DNA of 64,000 nt, taken from contig JAHEWK010000019.1 of the NCBI GenBank assembly GCA_020740775.1, positions 992,001 to 1,056,000 on the forward strand. Direction: 5' to 3'. This DNA is from Ilyonectria destructans. Its lineage: Eukaryota; Ascomycota; Sordariomycetes; Hypocreales; Nectriaceae. The notes under the pieces were generated by a model that saw only the letters and a list, made by a program, of their open reading frames with translations, ran no database searches and was not told the DNA's origin. Positions 34,101-45,364 of the stretch are shown here, piece by piece (position 1 is the stretch's first letter; each line of letters opens with the position of its first letter). Made by a program: the position numbers and the translations under genes.

Positions 34101-37008
34101 TCGGCTCCCGCTGCTACTAGTAGCTTAACGACGGTGTCATGTCCGTTCTGGGCAGCATACCACAGCGGCGTTCGGCTGTACGTATCCTTCAGATCTGGAC
34201 TCTGACCAAGTCTAAGGAGTGTAGCTGCGGCCTTGCTTACTCCAAAGCATCCTGCCAAATGTAGTCCCGTCAAATTCCTTGGAGCCTCTTGACTGTAATG
34301 TGAGTGTGATGAGTATTCTTTGGCGGCCATCAGCGCTTGACTCGATGCCTCGACCTTAGCTTTGCTCTTGAGGAAGCTGATGACCACTTGACTTGATGTT
34401 ACATCTTTGAGAGCATGATGTCCCCAGTTGTGCGCGGCGTAATCGTAGAACGGATTTGACCGCAATCGCTCCTCAAACTTGCGGTCCGTTTTACAGAACC
34501 CGGTCTCAAAGACGATGAATGAGAGGTAGGTAACGCAGGTTGTCGTGATTACAGATTCTGGGTCCCGAAACCATCGTTCCTGTGTCCGCTTGAGGTATTC
34601 TTGCGTTGTGTAGTGAACCAGCCGGATGATGCCGCTCTCTTCGTCGACCGTTACCAGTCCAGCGCATACAGAGACCATGTCTCCGATATGTGGCAGGTCC
34701 CCATCGTCAAGCTCAGACTTTCCCGTCTTGGTTGCGAGGGCATGCTGAAGTTCTGACGTAGTAAGCTGTCTCTTCGCGCACGTGATCCATGATAGGACCT
34801 TCATCGCAAGTGTCTTCATTCCTGGCATCTGTCCGTTGATTCTCTCCATAGCTTGTTCGTACGCACGAGCCAGGACTTGATCCTTCTGATCTTCCCCTAA
34901 TCCTTGACCTTGCTTCCGGAAAGTCTCCATTGCGCTTCGGATATCATTTAGTGTCAGCTTATCGCCAAGTAAATCAAGATAGAGCTGTGCCAAGAGAAAC
35001 CTGCGGATCGTCAGTGGCTGCGCTACTCTTCCTATTATGAGAACGTACATTCCATCGACAGCTTCTGAGATACCCGTCGTAATCTCTTCTTGCAGCTGTC
35101 GGTCCTGCTGGACGAAAGATGGTAGCTGCCCTGTGTGACCTTGTAGGTATCTTGCCACATCGTTGGGGCTTGCACGAATCACAATCTCTATTGATAAGCT
35201 AGCTTTGAAGCGATTAATAATCTCCGGAATGGACCTCGACGTCGCAAAGATGTTTGTCCCGTGCCTTGTCTGAAGCTTGAAAAGCTCCAAGAGGAACCTC
35301 GTCCGGCATCCATCGGATGCTTGGCATTCGTCAAGAGCGTCAACTATGATGAAGACTCTCGAATACATCGCCGCCACGGACTGAAGGAGTCCTAGGATTT
35401 CGTCGAGGGATGGCCGCGTTCGTTGGGTCTTGTGCCGGTCGTAGAGATTTTTGACGCTGTCTGGTAGGGAAGACCGGCATTGAGTCAGCTGCTTCAGCAT
35501 ACTTGCCAGTAAGTCATCAATCTTCTGCTCGTGTCGCCGCCGGAAGTTGCAGTAGATGTACGCGATGCCGATCTCCGAATCGTTGTCAAACTTTGAATTG
35601 AGGGAATCGACTACGATTGACGTTAGGATCGTCTTTCCAGCCCCAGGTATGCCTGGGCAGAACAGCGTCTGTTTGCTCGCAGCTAGCCAACCCTGGAACT
35701 TGTCCGACTCAAGGAGCCAATTCCCGGTTGCTGGTTGCCGTCTGCTAAGGTAGTCGCTTTGCTGCGGGCCGTAGTCGATGGGCGTGAGCCAATCAAGAAT
35801 CTCAATGTCTTCCTTTCTGTCCAACTTGGCCCGAGTATGTGTGGTGTTTTCTCGAATTGTGGACACAGCATCGCAAACTACATCCAATATTAGAATTCGT
35901 TGCCAGCTTCACTTAAAAAGAACTAACCCTGGCTAAGTATGTCTCTCACTGGGCGCTCTCCGTCAATATCACCTGGCTGAACATATTGAAGAAGTTCCTT
36001 GGCAAACGCCGCAGCTAAAGCTGCAGCATATTCCTGCCAGTCTTTATTCTTTTGCGAGTCGGCATAATCGCAAATGCCCCGGATGACGATACACGGGAAA
36101 TTATTCATCAGTCCTGCCGCCTCCATTTCAACGCACAACACATTCCCGCCATAACGCTGGTCAAGGCTGTCACGAAGCTTGGCGTCCTTGATCACTTGGT
36201 TACCGGACGCGATTAAACCGTAATGCACGCGCATGTCTCTCGGCTTTCTCTGACCTTCATCAATCGTAGGGGTGCTTGCCACTTGCTCGGCCCCACGATC
36301 CGTGGGATCAATCGCCCTCCAACCGAATAGGAACTTGAGAAGGGATAGGATCACGTCCCAGATCATTGAGAATATAGCCTCCCGGCTGCCGCGACTGTGA
36401 TGAGAAATGTCAGGCGCGAACAAAGGGTCTGTACGTGACTCAGACCAGGTGTACTTTGGCACCAGTCTCGGCCATTTCTGTTTTAGTTCGTCTAGATACT
36501 CCGGTATCTTGGACCCGCTCAACTCATTCTCCGTCTTCAGTTTCGTCAAAGCCGTGCGGAGGGAGGTAGGTGGGTTGTTCAGCGATCCGGTCTGCTTGAA
36601 GTTGCCGCCTTCCTCTGCCTTGCCGAAGTCCCATTGAACTACCCCAGGATACTGGCCCGCGGGTGTGCTGACCACGACATCACCAAGTCGAACCTTGGGT
36701 GGGATACCTCCGCCGATACCAACCATCAAGCCAAGCTTAATGAGTGGAAAAGTGGAAATCATCCAAGTCGCGATGGTCGCTGCTGCATGGGTGCCGATCT
36801 CGCCTTCGGGCAAGCAGGCTATGGCGATATTATGCTTGCCTATAGACCCCAGAGTGTATGTGTTAGGGTCATTTGGCGGTTTCGGGAGATCGGCATGTCT
36901 TTGATCGAGCATGGCCGTCGCCGCGGTCTGCTCTTTGGACAGAGCGCAGACCCATCCCACAGTGTATTCATCATGATTTCTGGTCTCGGTAGTTATCTGT
37001 GCAGCCAT
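31115..37008 (-). CDS. NLR-like STAND protein: PNP/UDP phosphorylase - NACHT - ankyrin - SPRY
   Basis: Five exons join without any stop: 37008-35928, 35877-31834, 31777-31645, 31584-31340, 31266-31115 (5655 nt, 1884 residues). All introns are GT..AG (50, 56, 60 and 73 bp). Start [11 protein letters not shown]. Domains: (1) nucleoside phosphorylase-like, residues about 10-350, with [25 protein letters not shown] and [15 protein letters not shown]. (2) linker [20 protein letters not shown]. (3) NACHT with P-loop GIPGAGKT and Walker [12 protein letters not shown]. (4) a winged-helix-like region ([30 protein letters not shown]). (5) 17-18 near-identical ankyrin repeats. (6) a C-terminal SPRY domain built by exons 3-5 ([45 protein letters not shown]). 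The family senses non-self or partner proteins and oligomerises by NACHT; fungal members act in incompatibility and immunity-like responses. The ligand is unknown. Confidence 0.92.
32272..34110 (-). repeat. High-identity ankyrin repeat array (105-bp unit)
   Basis: About 17-18 repeats of 35 codons with consensus [20 protein letters not shown] then AGADVNAAA plus a variable 5-9 residue tip. Four repeats carry five extra codons (tips such as VGLPARR, GGLTPRR, RGLTARQ). Between units the DNA is almost identical in the helices, while the loop tips (EFDGR, GDYGQ, ADGGQ, ELDGR, KFYGQ, GNGGR, GNRGR, EFHGQ) vary. Some blocks of two to three units recur in the same order, evidence of duplication and shuffling by unequal exchange. 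Confidence 0.93.
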
Positions 37009-38078
37009 TGCGAGGGGATTGGCTGGGTCTTCGAGAGGATGAATGCGGACTTGGGAGTCGATCGGCTGCGGTCGGTTCGTTCGATGCGGGTCTCTCGCTT
37101 CTGGCGCACGGAGTCCGCTCCTGCGCTTGACCAAAACAATGTAGAGAGCCAGAGTCTGAGAAACACCAAGGGGAAAACGATGCCACGGACGAAGATGGAA
37201 TTGGCAACACAGAAGCAATTGAGAGCCGTTGGGCAGAGTTGGGCAGCACGATGTCTGATAAAGGATCTCCGACAGCCATGCAGCTTATCACTGCATGGCA
37301 CCTTTTATGCCCAATAACATTGTCGTTCTGATGCGCCACGGCGCTTCGGTGTTGCAGGCGGGTACCAGCCACTGCACCTGCTGGCTCTTGGGACAGATGG
37401 TATCATTCAACGCCTGTTATCCTGCCGAATATAAGGCTGGGCGAAACAGCAGTAGCAGTGGCACGGTGATGAGTGGCCTTCGAGTGTCGCGACTAATCGA
37501 GAACACGCATCAGCGACTGGTTGCGTCAATTCTGGGACACATTTCCCGAAGGCCATTTTGCTCTGGAGATGTGTGACAATCCGCAGTGCGAAGGCGAAAT
37601 TGAAAGCCAGCAGAGCCAGGTATGCGCCTATTGGATAGGGAGACCGCTACGGCAAGTTCTTCGAGGGCTGAGGTGGCTGGCCCTCTCTGGTCCTGACGCA
37701 ACGCCATGCAGTCGACCAGCTTCTTTGTCGTCCAATAAATCCTTGAGACGATGCGCTGCGACACTTCAGCGTCACAGCGTTGAGCCGATCATTTCTACAA
37801 CCGCCAACTCTGTGCGGCAAGCCGTGTGTGCTCATCACCTATCAAAATGCCGCTGGCATCGCCTGGCGGAACGGCAACAGCGGCTGCCTAGACGGACGGT
37901 TCGATGTTTTTATGATGTCGACGCCGCCACGGGCACCGTAGCAACTCCTGCATCTCAACAGATGATGACTGACAATCAATCCGCAATGCGGAGGCGAAAT
38001 TGGAAGCCAGCAGAGCTTGGTATTTGCCCATCATGCCCCCGTCACGACCCCGTTTTGAGCTAACAGTTCTGCTCACAG
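37009..38078. other. Divergent intergenic region with a duplicated 55-bp segment
   Basis: This separates the NLR start (-) from the membrane protein (+) and must hold both promoters. Two copies of a segment, CCGCAGTGCGAAGGCGAAAT.. GCCAGCAGAGC (about 37580-37632) and CCGCAATGCGGAGGCGAAAT.. (about 37979-38031), lie 400 bp apart. Both are followed by a GTAT donor-like sequence, so they may be duplicated exon ends. Intron-like sequence 38020-38078 ends in CTAAC..CACAG just before the membrane-protein exon. Confidence 0.5.
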
Positions 38079-39086
38079 GCTCCCCCATTCTCGATCCGTC
38101 TCCTCGAGCGCGAGAACGAGCACGCCGCCGACGCGTCCCGACGCGATCGCGACCACCTCCTGTCGCTGTTGCCCGCGTCGTACCGCAAAGAGTCCGGTGA
38201 CTTGGCCGCTGCGGATCGACATGTCACGGCCTGTGTCGAGAAGGAGCTCAACCTGCAGCGGCTCGCCAGCATCCACGGCTGGCTCTGGGTCGCGGGTCTA
38301 CCCATGCCGCCGCGTGCGCTGCACCACCAGCTCTTGCTAGGCCGGGAGATCTTGGTCACGGAGCGGATGGACATGCATCTCGTCTGGACGACGGGCCGGA
38401 TGTTCCTCAAGCCGATCCCGCGCTTCCTTCTGGAGCCGGACTTCTGGACCGAATATCTCTGCTGCACAGGGGGCTGCGGGTCCCGTAACGGAACTGCTGT
38501 CATCTGCGGCACCACGAAGAAATGCGAGCGCCGAGGGCTCCGACGGCGTGCGCTCGGCTTCCTCTTCTCCTACGCCGCGCTCATATCCCACGAGAGCGAC
38601 TTCCGCATCGCCCAGGACAGGCGCCTACTTCCGCCAGAGGTCCTATGGCCCGCATGGAGGATGTTCGTCGGGCAGCTGGATACGGAGCACATCTATCGAA
38701 ACATCGACCCGCGCTTCCACCACGGCGAGCTGCGTCTGAGTCGTCTGAACAAGATATACGCCCTCTCGCAGACCCCGCGCGGCTACATGCCCCGCTGGAA
38801 TCGGTACGGCACCTTTTTTCACGACAATTTTGCCTGGCTGGCCAGCGCAACGCTCTACATCGTCATTGTCTTGACCGCGATGCAGGTCGGGCTCGCGACC
38901 GAGTCCCTCGCCCGTAGCGACGCGTTCCAGTCGGCGGCGCATGGCTTCACGGTCTTTTCTATTTTGGGGCTCCTCGTTGCCGCCTCGCTTATTATGCTTG
39001 GATTCTGCTGTATTTTTATACATAACTGGATTCAGGCCGTTCATTGCAGGAAGAGACGTCCTGGCATAGCCGTGCCACTGGAATGA
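38079..39086 (+). CDS. Fungal two-helix membrane protein of unknown function (DUF6601-like?)
   Basis: The open exon follows the acceptor TGCTCACAG at 38078 and ends TGA at 39086 (335 codons). The first exon is not settled; candidates end with the duplicated GCCAGCAGAGC segment. A soluble domain reads LQRLASIHGWLWVAGLPMPP, ILVTERMDMHLVWTTGRMFL, PRFLLEPDFWTEYLCC, LGFLFSYAALISHESDFRIA and HGELRLSRLNKIYAL. It is followed by two hydrophobic helices, FAWLASATLYIVIVLTAMQV and FSILGLLVAASLIMLGFCCI, and a basic tail. I recognise the pattern (HGxLWxxGxP, TERxxxHLVW, GELRLSRLN, two C-terminal helices) from a widespread ascomycete family of unknown function; the Pfam label DUF6601 is from memory. It is transcribed away from the NLR. 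Confidence 0.7.
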   Translation, partial: APPFSIRLLERENEHAADASRRDRDHLLSLLPASYRKESGDLAAADRHVTACVEKELNLQRLASIHGWLWVAGLPMPPRALHHQLLLGREILVTERMDMHLVWTTGRMFLKPIPRFLLEPDFWTEYLCCTGGCGSRNGTAVICGTTKKCERRGLRRRALGFLFSYAALISHESDFRIAQDRRLLPPEVLWPAWRMFVGQLDTEHIYRNIDPRFHHGELRLSRLNKIYALSQTPRGYMPRWNRYGTFFHDNFAWLASATLYIVIVLTAMQVGLATESLARSDAFQSAAHGFTVFSILGLLVAASLIMLGFCCIFIHNWIQAVHCRKRRPGIAVPLE

Positions 39087-39435
39087 TCTAGATGGGCGTA
39101 TGTCACAATGCTGACAAGTAAAACCGGGTTGCGCGTCTGCCTGCCGAGCTTTCCACATATCACAGTCTAGAGTTGCTAATATTGGCTCATCCTTGACTCA
39201 TCTGCAGTTTACCAAAAAGAAAATGGGCCTCCGCCTGATCGATTGATGCCTGCCCGGTTGCACTATTAGCTTCCCATCTCATGCAATCGACGACTGGTTG
39301 GTGAATCATGCCACCTTTGCAGCTCCTTCTACATTTGACATGGTGTAGTAGAACAGCATATTCCGAGACTCTTCGCCCGGCGGTCCATTCAGAGTTATTA
39401 ACTAGCCGCAATTAGTACGCGACATGAAGCGGTCC
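39087..39435. other. Intergenic, nothing recognised
   Basis: No supported gene, repeat or element is visible. The preceding gene ends at 39086. Confidence 0.4.
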
Positions 39436-39441
39436 GTCGAG

Positions 39442-39560
39442 AGTCTACAGGTGCATTACTCTACGAAACTCAAGCGTCGTGGGAGACTCTAAGACGTTGT
39501 TGGCGGTGGATGTCAAGTCTGCCTGATGATTTGATCGCCATACGTCTTGATAAAGTTTAA
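39442..39560 (+). pseudogene. 3'-end duplicate of the SANT/Myb gene
   Basis: The sequence from GAGTCTACAGGTGCATTACT to the end of this interval repeats 30475-30592 with only scattered differences. It covers the last 15-16 codons (GSLQVHYSTKLK-RRGRL, stop) and about 70 bp of 3' flank. Nothing upstream matches, so only the 3' end was copied. Confidence 0.85.
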
Positions 39561-40208
39561 TAGGAGATATGTTCAGCATTAGCGGCCAAGCCGGTAATCC
39601 TTTGGAAGTTGTTGACGCAAAATTACGAGATATATACACTCTGAACTGCTCTCCCTCTGTGTACCAATTGCCCTATTGCAGCTGGATTGGATGGTTGGCT
39701 TAAGGCTATTGCAATAGTTAGTGCCGTTGTACCCTCCGTACATGTATTTCAATGCTTCGATGTTTAGTCAATTATGGGGCACAAAAAGCCAATCAGATTG
39801 CTCGCATCAAGAATTTAAATTCGCTGGTACCGCGAACCTATTGGCTCCCCGACTGGATCGGCTTCCTTTCCACTTTAGGTTGTCATAGGATAATAGTCCG
39901 AGTTATAAAATTTTCGATTAACCGGCCTAACCGTATGCTAAAAGACTCTCCTTCGTCGCGTACTTCGCTATCGTGATGTGACGTGATTGGGAGAGCGCGA
40001 TCTTTCGCAGCCCAGCCTCGAGTCCGTATTTAGAATCTTTCTCAAGAACTTTCTCAATAGGTGAAGATTTGTTTATAAAGACGCTTGAATTTCAGCGAGT
40101 GTCATTTGAGGTATGCGATAAAGGAATGACATAATGGTAGAATCTAACATACTGCACCTATCTGGGCTGGCGGACATAAAGGTAGAGCTGGTCTTAGTTT
40201 TATAACAT
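39561..40208. other. Spacer, nothing recognised
   Basis: GC-normal to AT-leaning DNA with no supportable gene. Mild AT enrichment near 39720-39960. Confidence 0.4.
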
Positions 40209-40910
40209 CTAGATCCTCTTCTCGGACGGTTCTCCCTGGCTCGCCTTTAACCGCCTCTTGTTCTGCTCTTCCAGGAGTCTTAGTTCTTCCCGGAAGTGCT
40301 CGAGCTCCCTCTGTATTCCTGGTGGAACTGGCCGCCCCGATGCAGTTCCCAAGGTGTTGCCATCCCTTTTCGGCCTCTTTGCCTGTTTCTTTTCGATCCT
40401 TTCAGACCCTCGAATAGTTCTGGTAGGTTGGTTTGACTTCTTCGCCTTGCGCCTTCCCCCAGGCTTCCGAGTTGGACTGGTGCTATAACGAGGCTCTCGA
40501 AAGGGCTCGGGTTGCAGAGCTGCAGCAAAAGCGTCATAGCGTGTGGGGCTGTTTATTGCAGTTAGAGTTCCAGGGTCTTCACCGTTTGGGAAGAACTCAG
40601 GCCCCCATCCTTTCTCGCTATAATGTTCACCCCTAGGAGACTGATGGTGACAGCGAGGGCCCTGAGCACGCACGACATGGCCTGCACTTGCGGTTAGAAG
40701 CTTTCTCCTAAGTACCTAGTAGAGAGCCAACCTGTACTATCTCCATCGGTAGGATCGACTGGATTTGGATCGGTGGGAGTGTTCGCCGGAAGACTGGTAT
40801 TGTGCTTTTTGAGAGGTATGTGATTCAAGTTTATTTCCTCCCCCCCAGAGCGCTTGTGCAGAGAGGGGCTCTCGCCCAGAATAGGAGAAGATATTGTTTG
40901 TAGGTATAAA
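40209..40910 (-). CDS. Hypothetical protein, C-terminal exons with 'LEEQNKRRL' motif
   Basis: Two exons can be joined: about 40910-40732 (SSPILGESPSLHKRS, NPVDPTDGDST) and 40681-40209. The 50-bp intron between (40731-40682) has GTTGGC, CTTCTAACC and GTGCAG signals and keeps phase (ACA G/GC CAT). The protein is Pro/Lys/Arg-rich and disordered. It ends in a short amphipathic helix, REELRLLEEQNKRRLKASQ, a motif I know from the C-termini of many uncharacterised ascomycete proteins (usually LEQQNKKRLLMAR). The N-terminus lies upstream of about 40914 (stop in frame) and is not resolved. Possibly nuclear; function unknown. Confidence 0.5.
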
Positions 40911-40914
40911 TCTC

Positions 40915-42230
40915 AGAAGATGAAGTCTAGGAGGCGGTAGGATGGGAGGACCGAGAACAACAGGGAGGATACGTGAATTTATGTTCTCTTGAGCTAAGTC
41001 AAGCCCGTGAACAAAGTTCTTGAGTTAAGGAAGGCGACCTGCATGACGATGGCGTGTCACACATGTGATGTGAGCCTGGAAGGAGGCTGTCTCAGCCCGG
41101 CTACATAGCCATGCCTGGCCAGGCAGCATAGAGATACAAAGAGGGATATTTGCCCCATACGGAAAGGATCCGGACATGACGATGCTACCTAATACAACGA
41201 GGTAGCGCCCGCAAGATGGTCAAGCCTCCTCCCACAGCCATGTTGCCATCCCCGAGCCCGTTGATGACGACATCCTCACCACTTAAGGTGCTGCTGTATG
41301 CAAGCCGGTCTGACATCCCTGGGCGTAAGACAACATCCAGACATATCACCGACCCATGAACTAGCTGAACCAGCTGAAAGATTCTTCACCCCCATGATTC
41401 CTGCCATACCTCGCTTGGTATGACCATATCGGCGTTGCCCTGACCTGTCGGCCTCTCTGTGCTGTTGGCCCGCCAGATCGACACGCTAAGAGTTAGTCTT
41501 GTGATCATTAATCTATGCCTTAACTCTGGCGGCCTCCTTTAACCATTCTGCCAGTTAAGGGTGGGAGCTGCTGATAATAAGGTACACTTTCTACTCTACA
41601 CCTCCCCAACATGCAGTTTATACCAACACCCCAGGGACAGATAACATAAGTGCTATGCAGGGTAAAGGGGGCTTGGACCCCAGTCTTCCAGGGTTTATGG
41701 AAGAATGGAGGTAATATTTTCGTGGGAGCCGTCCCTGTTCCCTCGGCATGCTCTTAGAGTAAAGCCCGAAGCGACTGCTGTTGCATGCCCCAGCCAACAG
41801 ACACCGCGGCACCACCTCGGAGAAGTGTCCCATAACGATCTTAGCGGCTATGTGCGACTGACAGGTCATCATGCAAGACCTTGCTGCAGGCTTTTGGATC
41901 CGCTGAGGGCTGAGTCCCGCCTGACTGTCCGAATGTTCCCCGAAACTCTGCGGGAGTTCTCGTGGCTTGAACCAGCTTCGTCAGCGGCAAAAACTTCTTT
42001 GTAATCCCAAAAAGGGAAGAACACTTTCAGGGCGTTATGCGAAGGCACAGTCACCTTGGGAATGGCTAAGATCTGGGCTATACAGTACTTTAATAGAAAT
42101 GAAGAAGTTGAATGTAATTTAGAAATGTATCTATATATAACCAATCCGTAGTAATATACTTATATTATATCTCCTCTCCTTTATGCTGACGGCGAATTAG
42201 TCCAGCCTGATAAATCCCCCACACGCAAGC
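40915..42230. other. Long region without recognised genes
   Basis: GC-normal and mixed sequence with frequent stops on both strands. Isolated frames of 80-100 codons at 41618-42144 overlap each other on opposite strands and carry no domain. Nothing else supported. Confidence 0.4.
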
Positions 42231-42231
42231 T

Positions 42232-42387
42232 ATGTCAAACTCCCTATTATATCTATCCAATTCATCTTATGACGAAGAAACCATCTCCTCCACTAATAGC
42301 ATGTTGATGTCGCCTTTAGAGTCTAGGAATCTCCATGAAAACTTCCCGATCACTCCAGAAGTAACGGCTTCATTAACTTCTGGTTAA
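42232..42387 (+). CDS. Possible 51-residue peptide or exon
   Basis: ATG to TAA, beginning MSNSLLYLSNSSYDEETISS and ending PEVTASLTSG. The Ser/Glu-rich, Trp- and Cys-free composition is exon-like, but there is no homology I can name. It is included as a low-confidence small gene or a 5' exon. Confidence 0.2.
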   Translation: MSNSLLYLSNSSYDEETISSTNSMLMSPLESRNLHENFPITPEVTASLTSG

Positions 42388-44145
42388 TCTATGTAAATGG
42401 TTAACCTAGCTCAGTGTCTATTGCGGGGAGCACACAAACCCATATATACCGTTTTGGGTGTAGGCTGGCGTTTCCTTGATATAGCGCGCGATCGCGATCG
42501 TTGTAGAGCCCGGATGGTCTCAGCAGCCTCATTTGCCTTCCGCGTTAGCGTCTTCATTCGTTTTGAAACTCTGGTAGAGATGCTGGTCGGCTGCCTTAAG
42601 CTTGCAGATAAAAAGTCCAGTTGCGGTTGATAAAGTTGCGATTCTGACCGCACAGTACTCTCTGTGAATCTCGCCACTGATCCAACCTCTCTCTCTTGAA
42701 GATGATCTATAATGTCTATTCTTCAGTTTAGTAAAGTCCTATATGATGTCCATTTGACACTTATATTTCTATCGGTTATCGGATCACTTGCCAACCCAAT
42801 ATAATTATCCGTAATGTTAAAGGTGAACGACAGAGCCTGAGGGGAACTCGGCGATAGTTGGGTGAAGATTTTGTAGGCAAGGGACAATAGGTACCAAGAA
42901 ATAGGGTTTCATATCGAGAGATAAGTAAAAGGAGAGGGTACAGTATCCATTTAAGTAGTCCAACGGAGAGCTGCAGGCCGGGAGTCCAGTGGCCACTACG
43001 TCGAGAAGGTTCGGATGCAATCTGATTCACTTACCTCTTCATCACCTCTACATCCCCTAAATGAAGAGGTGGCCAAGAGTCAGGCCTCCCACCAACTCAA
43101 TATCCACTGACTCTCCTTCCATCACCTTCGATATACCCCTGACCCCAACCTCTACTATTCGTTCCCCTGCCGAGAGACCCTCTATTATTGGTAATGATAA
43201 GGCTAATTGTTACCGACCGGCGCATCCTGAGACGGACTCCTCCTCAAAATGTGCCTCGTGTATGCGCGGATCAAACCCACGTCGTAGAGTTCTCGGGGCA
43301 GTGTACCGCAATTTGATCCTAAGCAAGGGTTCGGTTGACTGGAATCATCTTCTTCGGCTTTCGGCACAGTTCCTGGAGTTACTTGGTTGGTGAAGAGGTG
43401 GTCTCGATGGCTGAGCCGTTGATGTGAGCTGAGAACGAGACCCATGTCCTTTGATTTTTCTGGCTGCCACCCCTCGCTTGGCATGATGATACCGATGTTC
43501 TCCTCAGCCTCTCCATGACGTGATCTGACTGACGTGTTGAGGCATAATTCCTGATTCTCAAGTCTGCCTTGCTTATACTTGTGGAGGTGCAGTGAGTGAT
43601 ACTAGCTCTAGACAACAAGTCAAACACACATAGGGGGAGGGGATCCAGCCAACAAGTAGCCCTTTCCCTAAGGAAATAAGACCGAGGTGAAAGATCGGAG
43701 CGTGTGGCATGAGTCAAGTAAGGCAACCCGGTCAGCTTATTAGACAAAACATGCTAAGATATACTCACAAAAGTACTTAAGGGGATCTTATGTCCTGTGA
43801 TCCTCCTTCTGGATGCGGTCGTGACCATCCAACGAATCCATACCCAGATGCACCAGTCTTCGCTATCTACCGCCCTCCTGCGACAACACCCTCCCCTCTT
43901 CAAAGTGTGCCTCATTCATGCGTCAGCCAAATTCATGCTGCAGGGCTCCTTGGAAACTTCGTAGAGTTCTGATGCGAAAAGGGGGAGGGGTACAAGCCCT
44001 TGGCACGCCATTGACCTATGTTGGAATAAATAGCCTACCTATCCCTAGGAACGGAACGAGCTCGAGCAACTCTTTTGTGTAAACAGCAAGAATTATTTAC
44101 CCTCTGTTCATTACCATACAATCACTTACTCATTGGCAGTCTGGT
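42388..44145. other. Region with only weak frames
   Basis: A minus-strand frame at 42677-42411 (Arg/Ser-rich, TRKANEAAETIRALQRSRS helix) is the best candidate but unassigned. A paired similarity, CTCAAAATGTGCCTCGTGTATGCG (43244-43267) and CTTCAAAGTGTGCCTCATTCATGCG (about 43898-43922), hints at an old duplication about 650 bp apart. No gene can be supported. Confidence 0.35.
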
Positions 44146-44883
44146 ATGGTATTTGCGGCATTCGTCTTGAGTACCGTTGGCAACCTGGCGAGCCTGCTCA
44201 ACATTGTGTTGTTTTCTCAGGAACTTTCTCAGTCCCAGTCACTGTGTAATCTATACAAGCGCACTTTCACGATCCTCGCCGTCGCCCAAATTATCGTCGC
44301 AATAGCAACTGGGCTGGCGTTTGCAACCTTGACCTGGAAAAAAGGGATGGATTGGCCACTATACTTGGCGTGCTCCATTATTCTCTCCAGCATGATAAGA
44401 GAAGTAAGTTATCGTTCCGAATTGTGAGTATGACTAAAAGTCCGCATACAGTGCCTGTGGTCTAGTGGTTCCTGGAGTCCGGGTCAGAAACATTTCATTC
44501 CCTTGCCATTAATATCAATCACGGCTGTTACAGGAATGTTGCTTATCATCGGTACTTTACCCGAGACTCGGTATACTTTTTCTAAATACACTCCTGTTAT
44601 CTCGGTTATTACTTTCCGGCTTTGGATGGTGGTGGAATGGGGATTTATGATATCAGGCTTATTGACATCTTTGACTCTCCCCAAAATGTTTATGATGCTT
44701 GGTGTTTTGGTATGGGCGGTGATTTTCACTGCTGTCTTGACAATGGAGTTACAGCTTGAGAGGGACCTGGTATGTTGTCAACTACGTGGTTAATTTATGG
44801 TCTGCCTTTAGGCTAACATCTCAGGTGCTCTCAAATACCTATGCAACTTACGACTTCTTGGTTCTTGCGATATCACTGATTAG
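44146..44883 (+). CDS. Multi-pass membrane protein, three exons, 215 residues
   Basis: Exons 44146-44403, 44452-44769 and 44812-44883 join in phase 0 at both junctions (86 + 106 + 23 codons, then TAG). The introns are 48 bp (GTAAGT..TACAG) and 42 bp (GTATGT..TTTAG). About six hydrophobic segments are visible, for example MVFAAFVLSTVGNLASLLNI, TILAVAQIIVAIATGLAFAT, MDWPLYLACSIILSSMI, ISITAVTGMLLIIGTL, LWMVVEWGFMISGLLTSLTL and MFMMLGVLVWAVIFTAVLTM. The short tail is ISGALKYLCNLRLLGS. Family not recognised; the N-terminus may extend further upstream. The regular phasing argues for a real gene rather than decay. Confidence 0.6.
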
Positions 44884-45205
44884 GAAACCTCGGACTCAGA
44901 AAATATTTGTCCGAATATGTTCTATTTCTATGCTTCAGTGGCCTTGTATGGGATCTAGGGGTAGACGGGCATTACAAGCGTCGAGTTAAATCCCACTGGG
45001 GGAGTTGGGTTCGTTGCGAACGAGATGAGGCTATCTGATTCCTCATATGGCAGTTTCGGCTGGGGCAGGCATGAATTTGGTGTCACATCTGGTGCTTATT
45101 TGTGCGAGCTGTTAATAGTATATAAATTACATCCAACGCTTATAAGAGCTAAGACTCTAGCTTACTCCAATAGCCCGTAGTATAATCGTAATCCAGTGAG
45201 ATAGA
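44884..45205. other. 3' flank of the membrane-protein gene
   Basis: No gene recognised between the stop at 44883 and the minisatellite. Confidence 0.4.
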
Positions 45206-45207
45206 TA

Positions 45208-45330
45208 GGGGGATTAATAGTGGGATTAACAGTAGGATTAGCAGCGGCAGTGGGATTAGCAGTGGGATTAATAGTGGGATTAATAGTGGGATTGGCAGTG
45301 GGATTGGCAGTGGGATTGGCAGCGGATTAG
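45208..45330. repeat. 12-bp minisatellite GGGATTARYAGT
   Basis: About ten tandem copies of GGGATT(A/G)(A/G)(T/C)AGT with two main variants (GGGATTAATAGT and GGGATTGGCAGT). It resembles a telomere motif only superficially; the unit is not TTAGGG. Confidence 0.85.
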
Positions 45331-45364
45331 TGGAATTCGCTTAAATTTATAGACCTTTGTTAGA

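Noticed and set aside
32136..34205. Long plus-strand frames opposite the ankyrin array
   Set aside because: They are periodic shadows of the 105-bp repeat (Ser/Ala-rich, same period) and lack independent signals.
45208..45330. Internal telomere repeat
   Set aside because: The 12-bp unit GGGATTARYAGT is not (TTAGGG)n and varies like an ordinary minisatellite.
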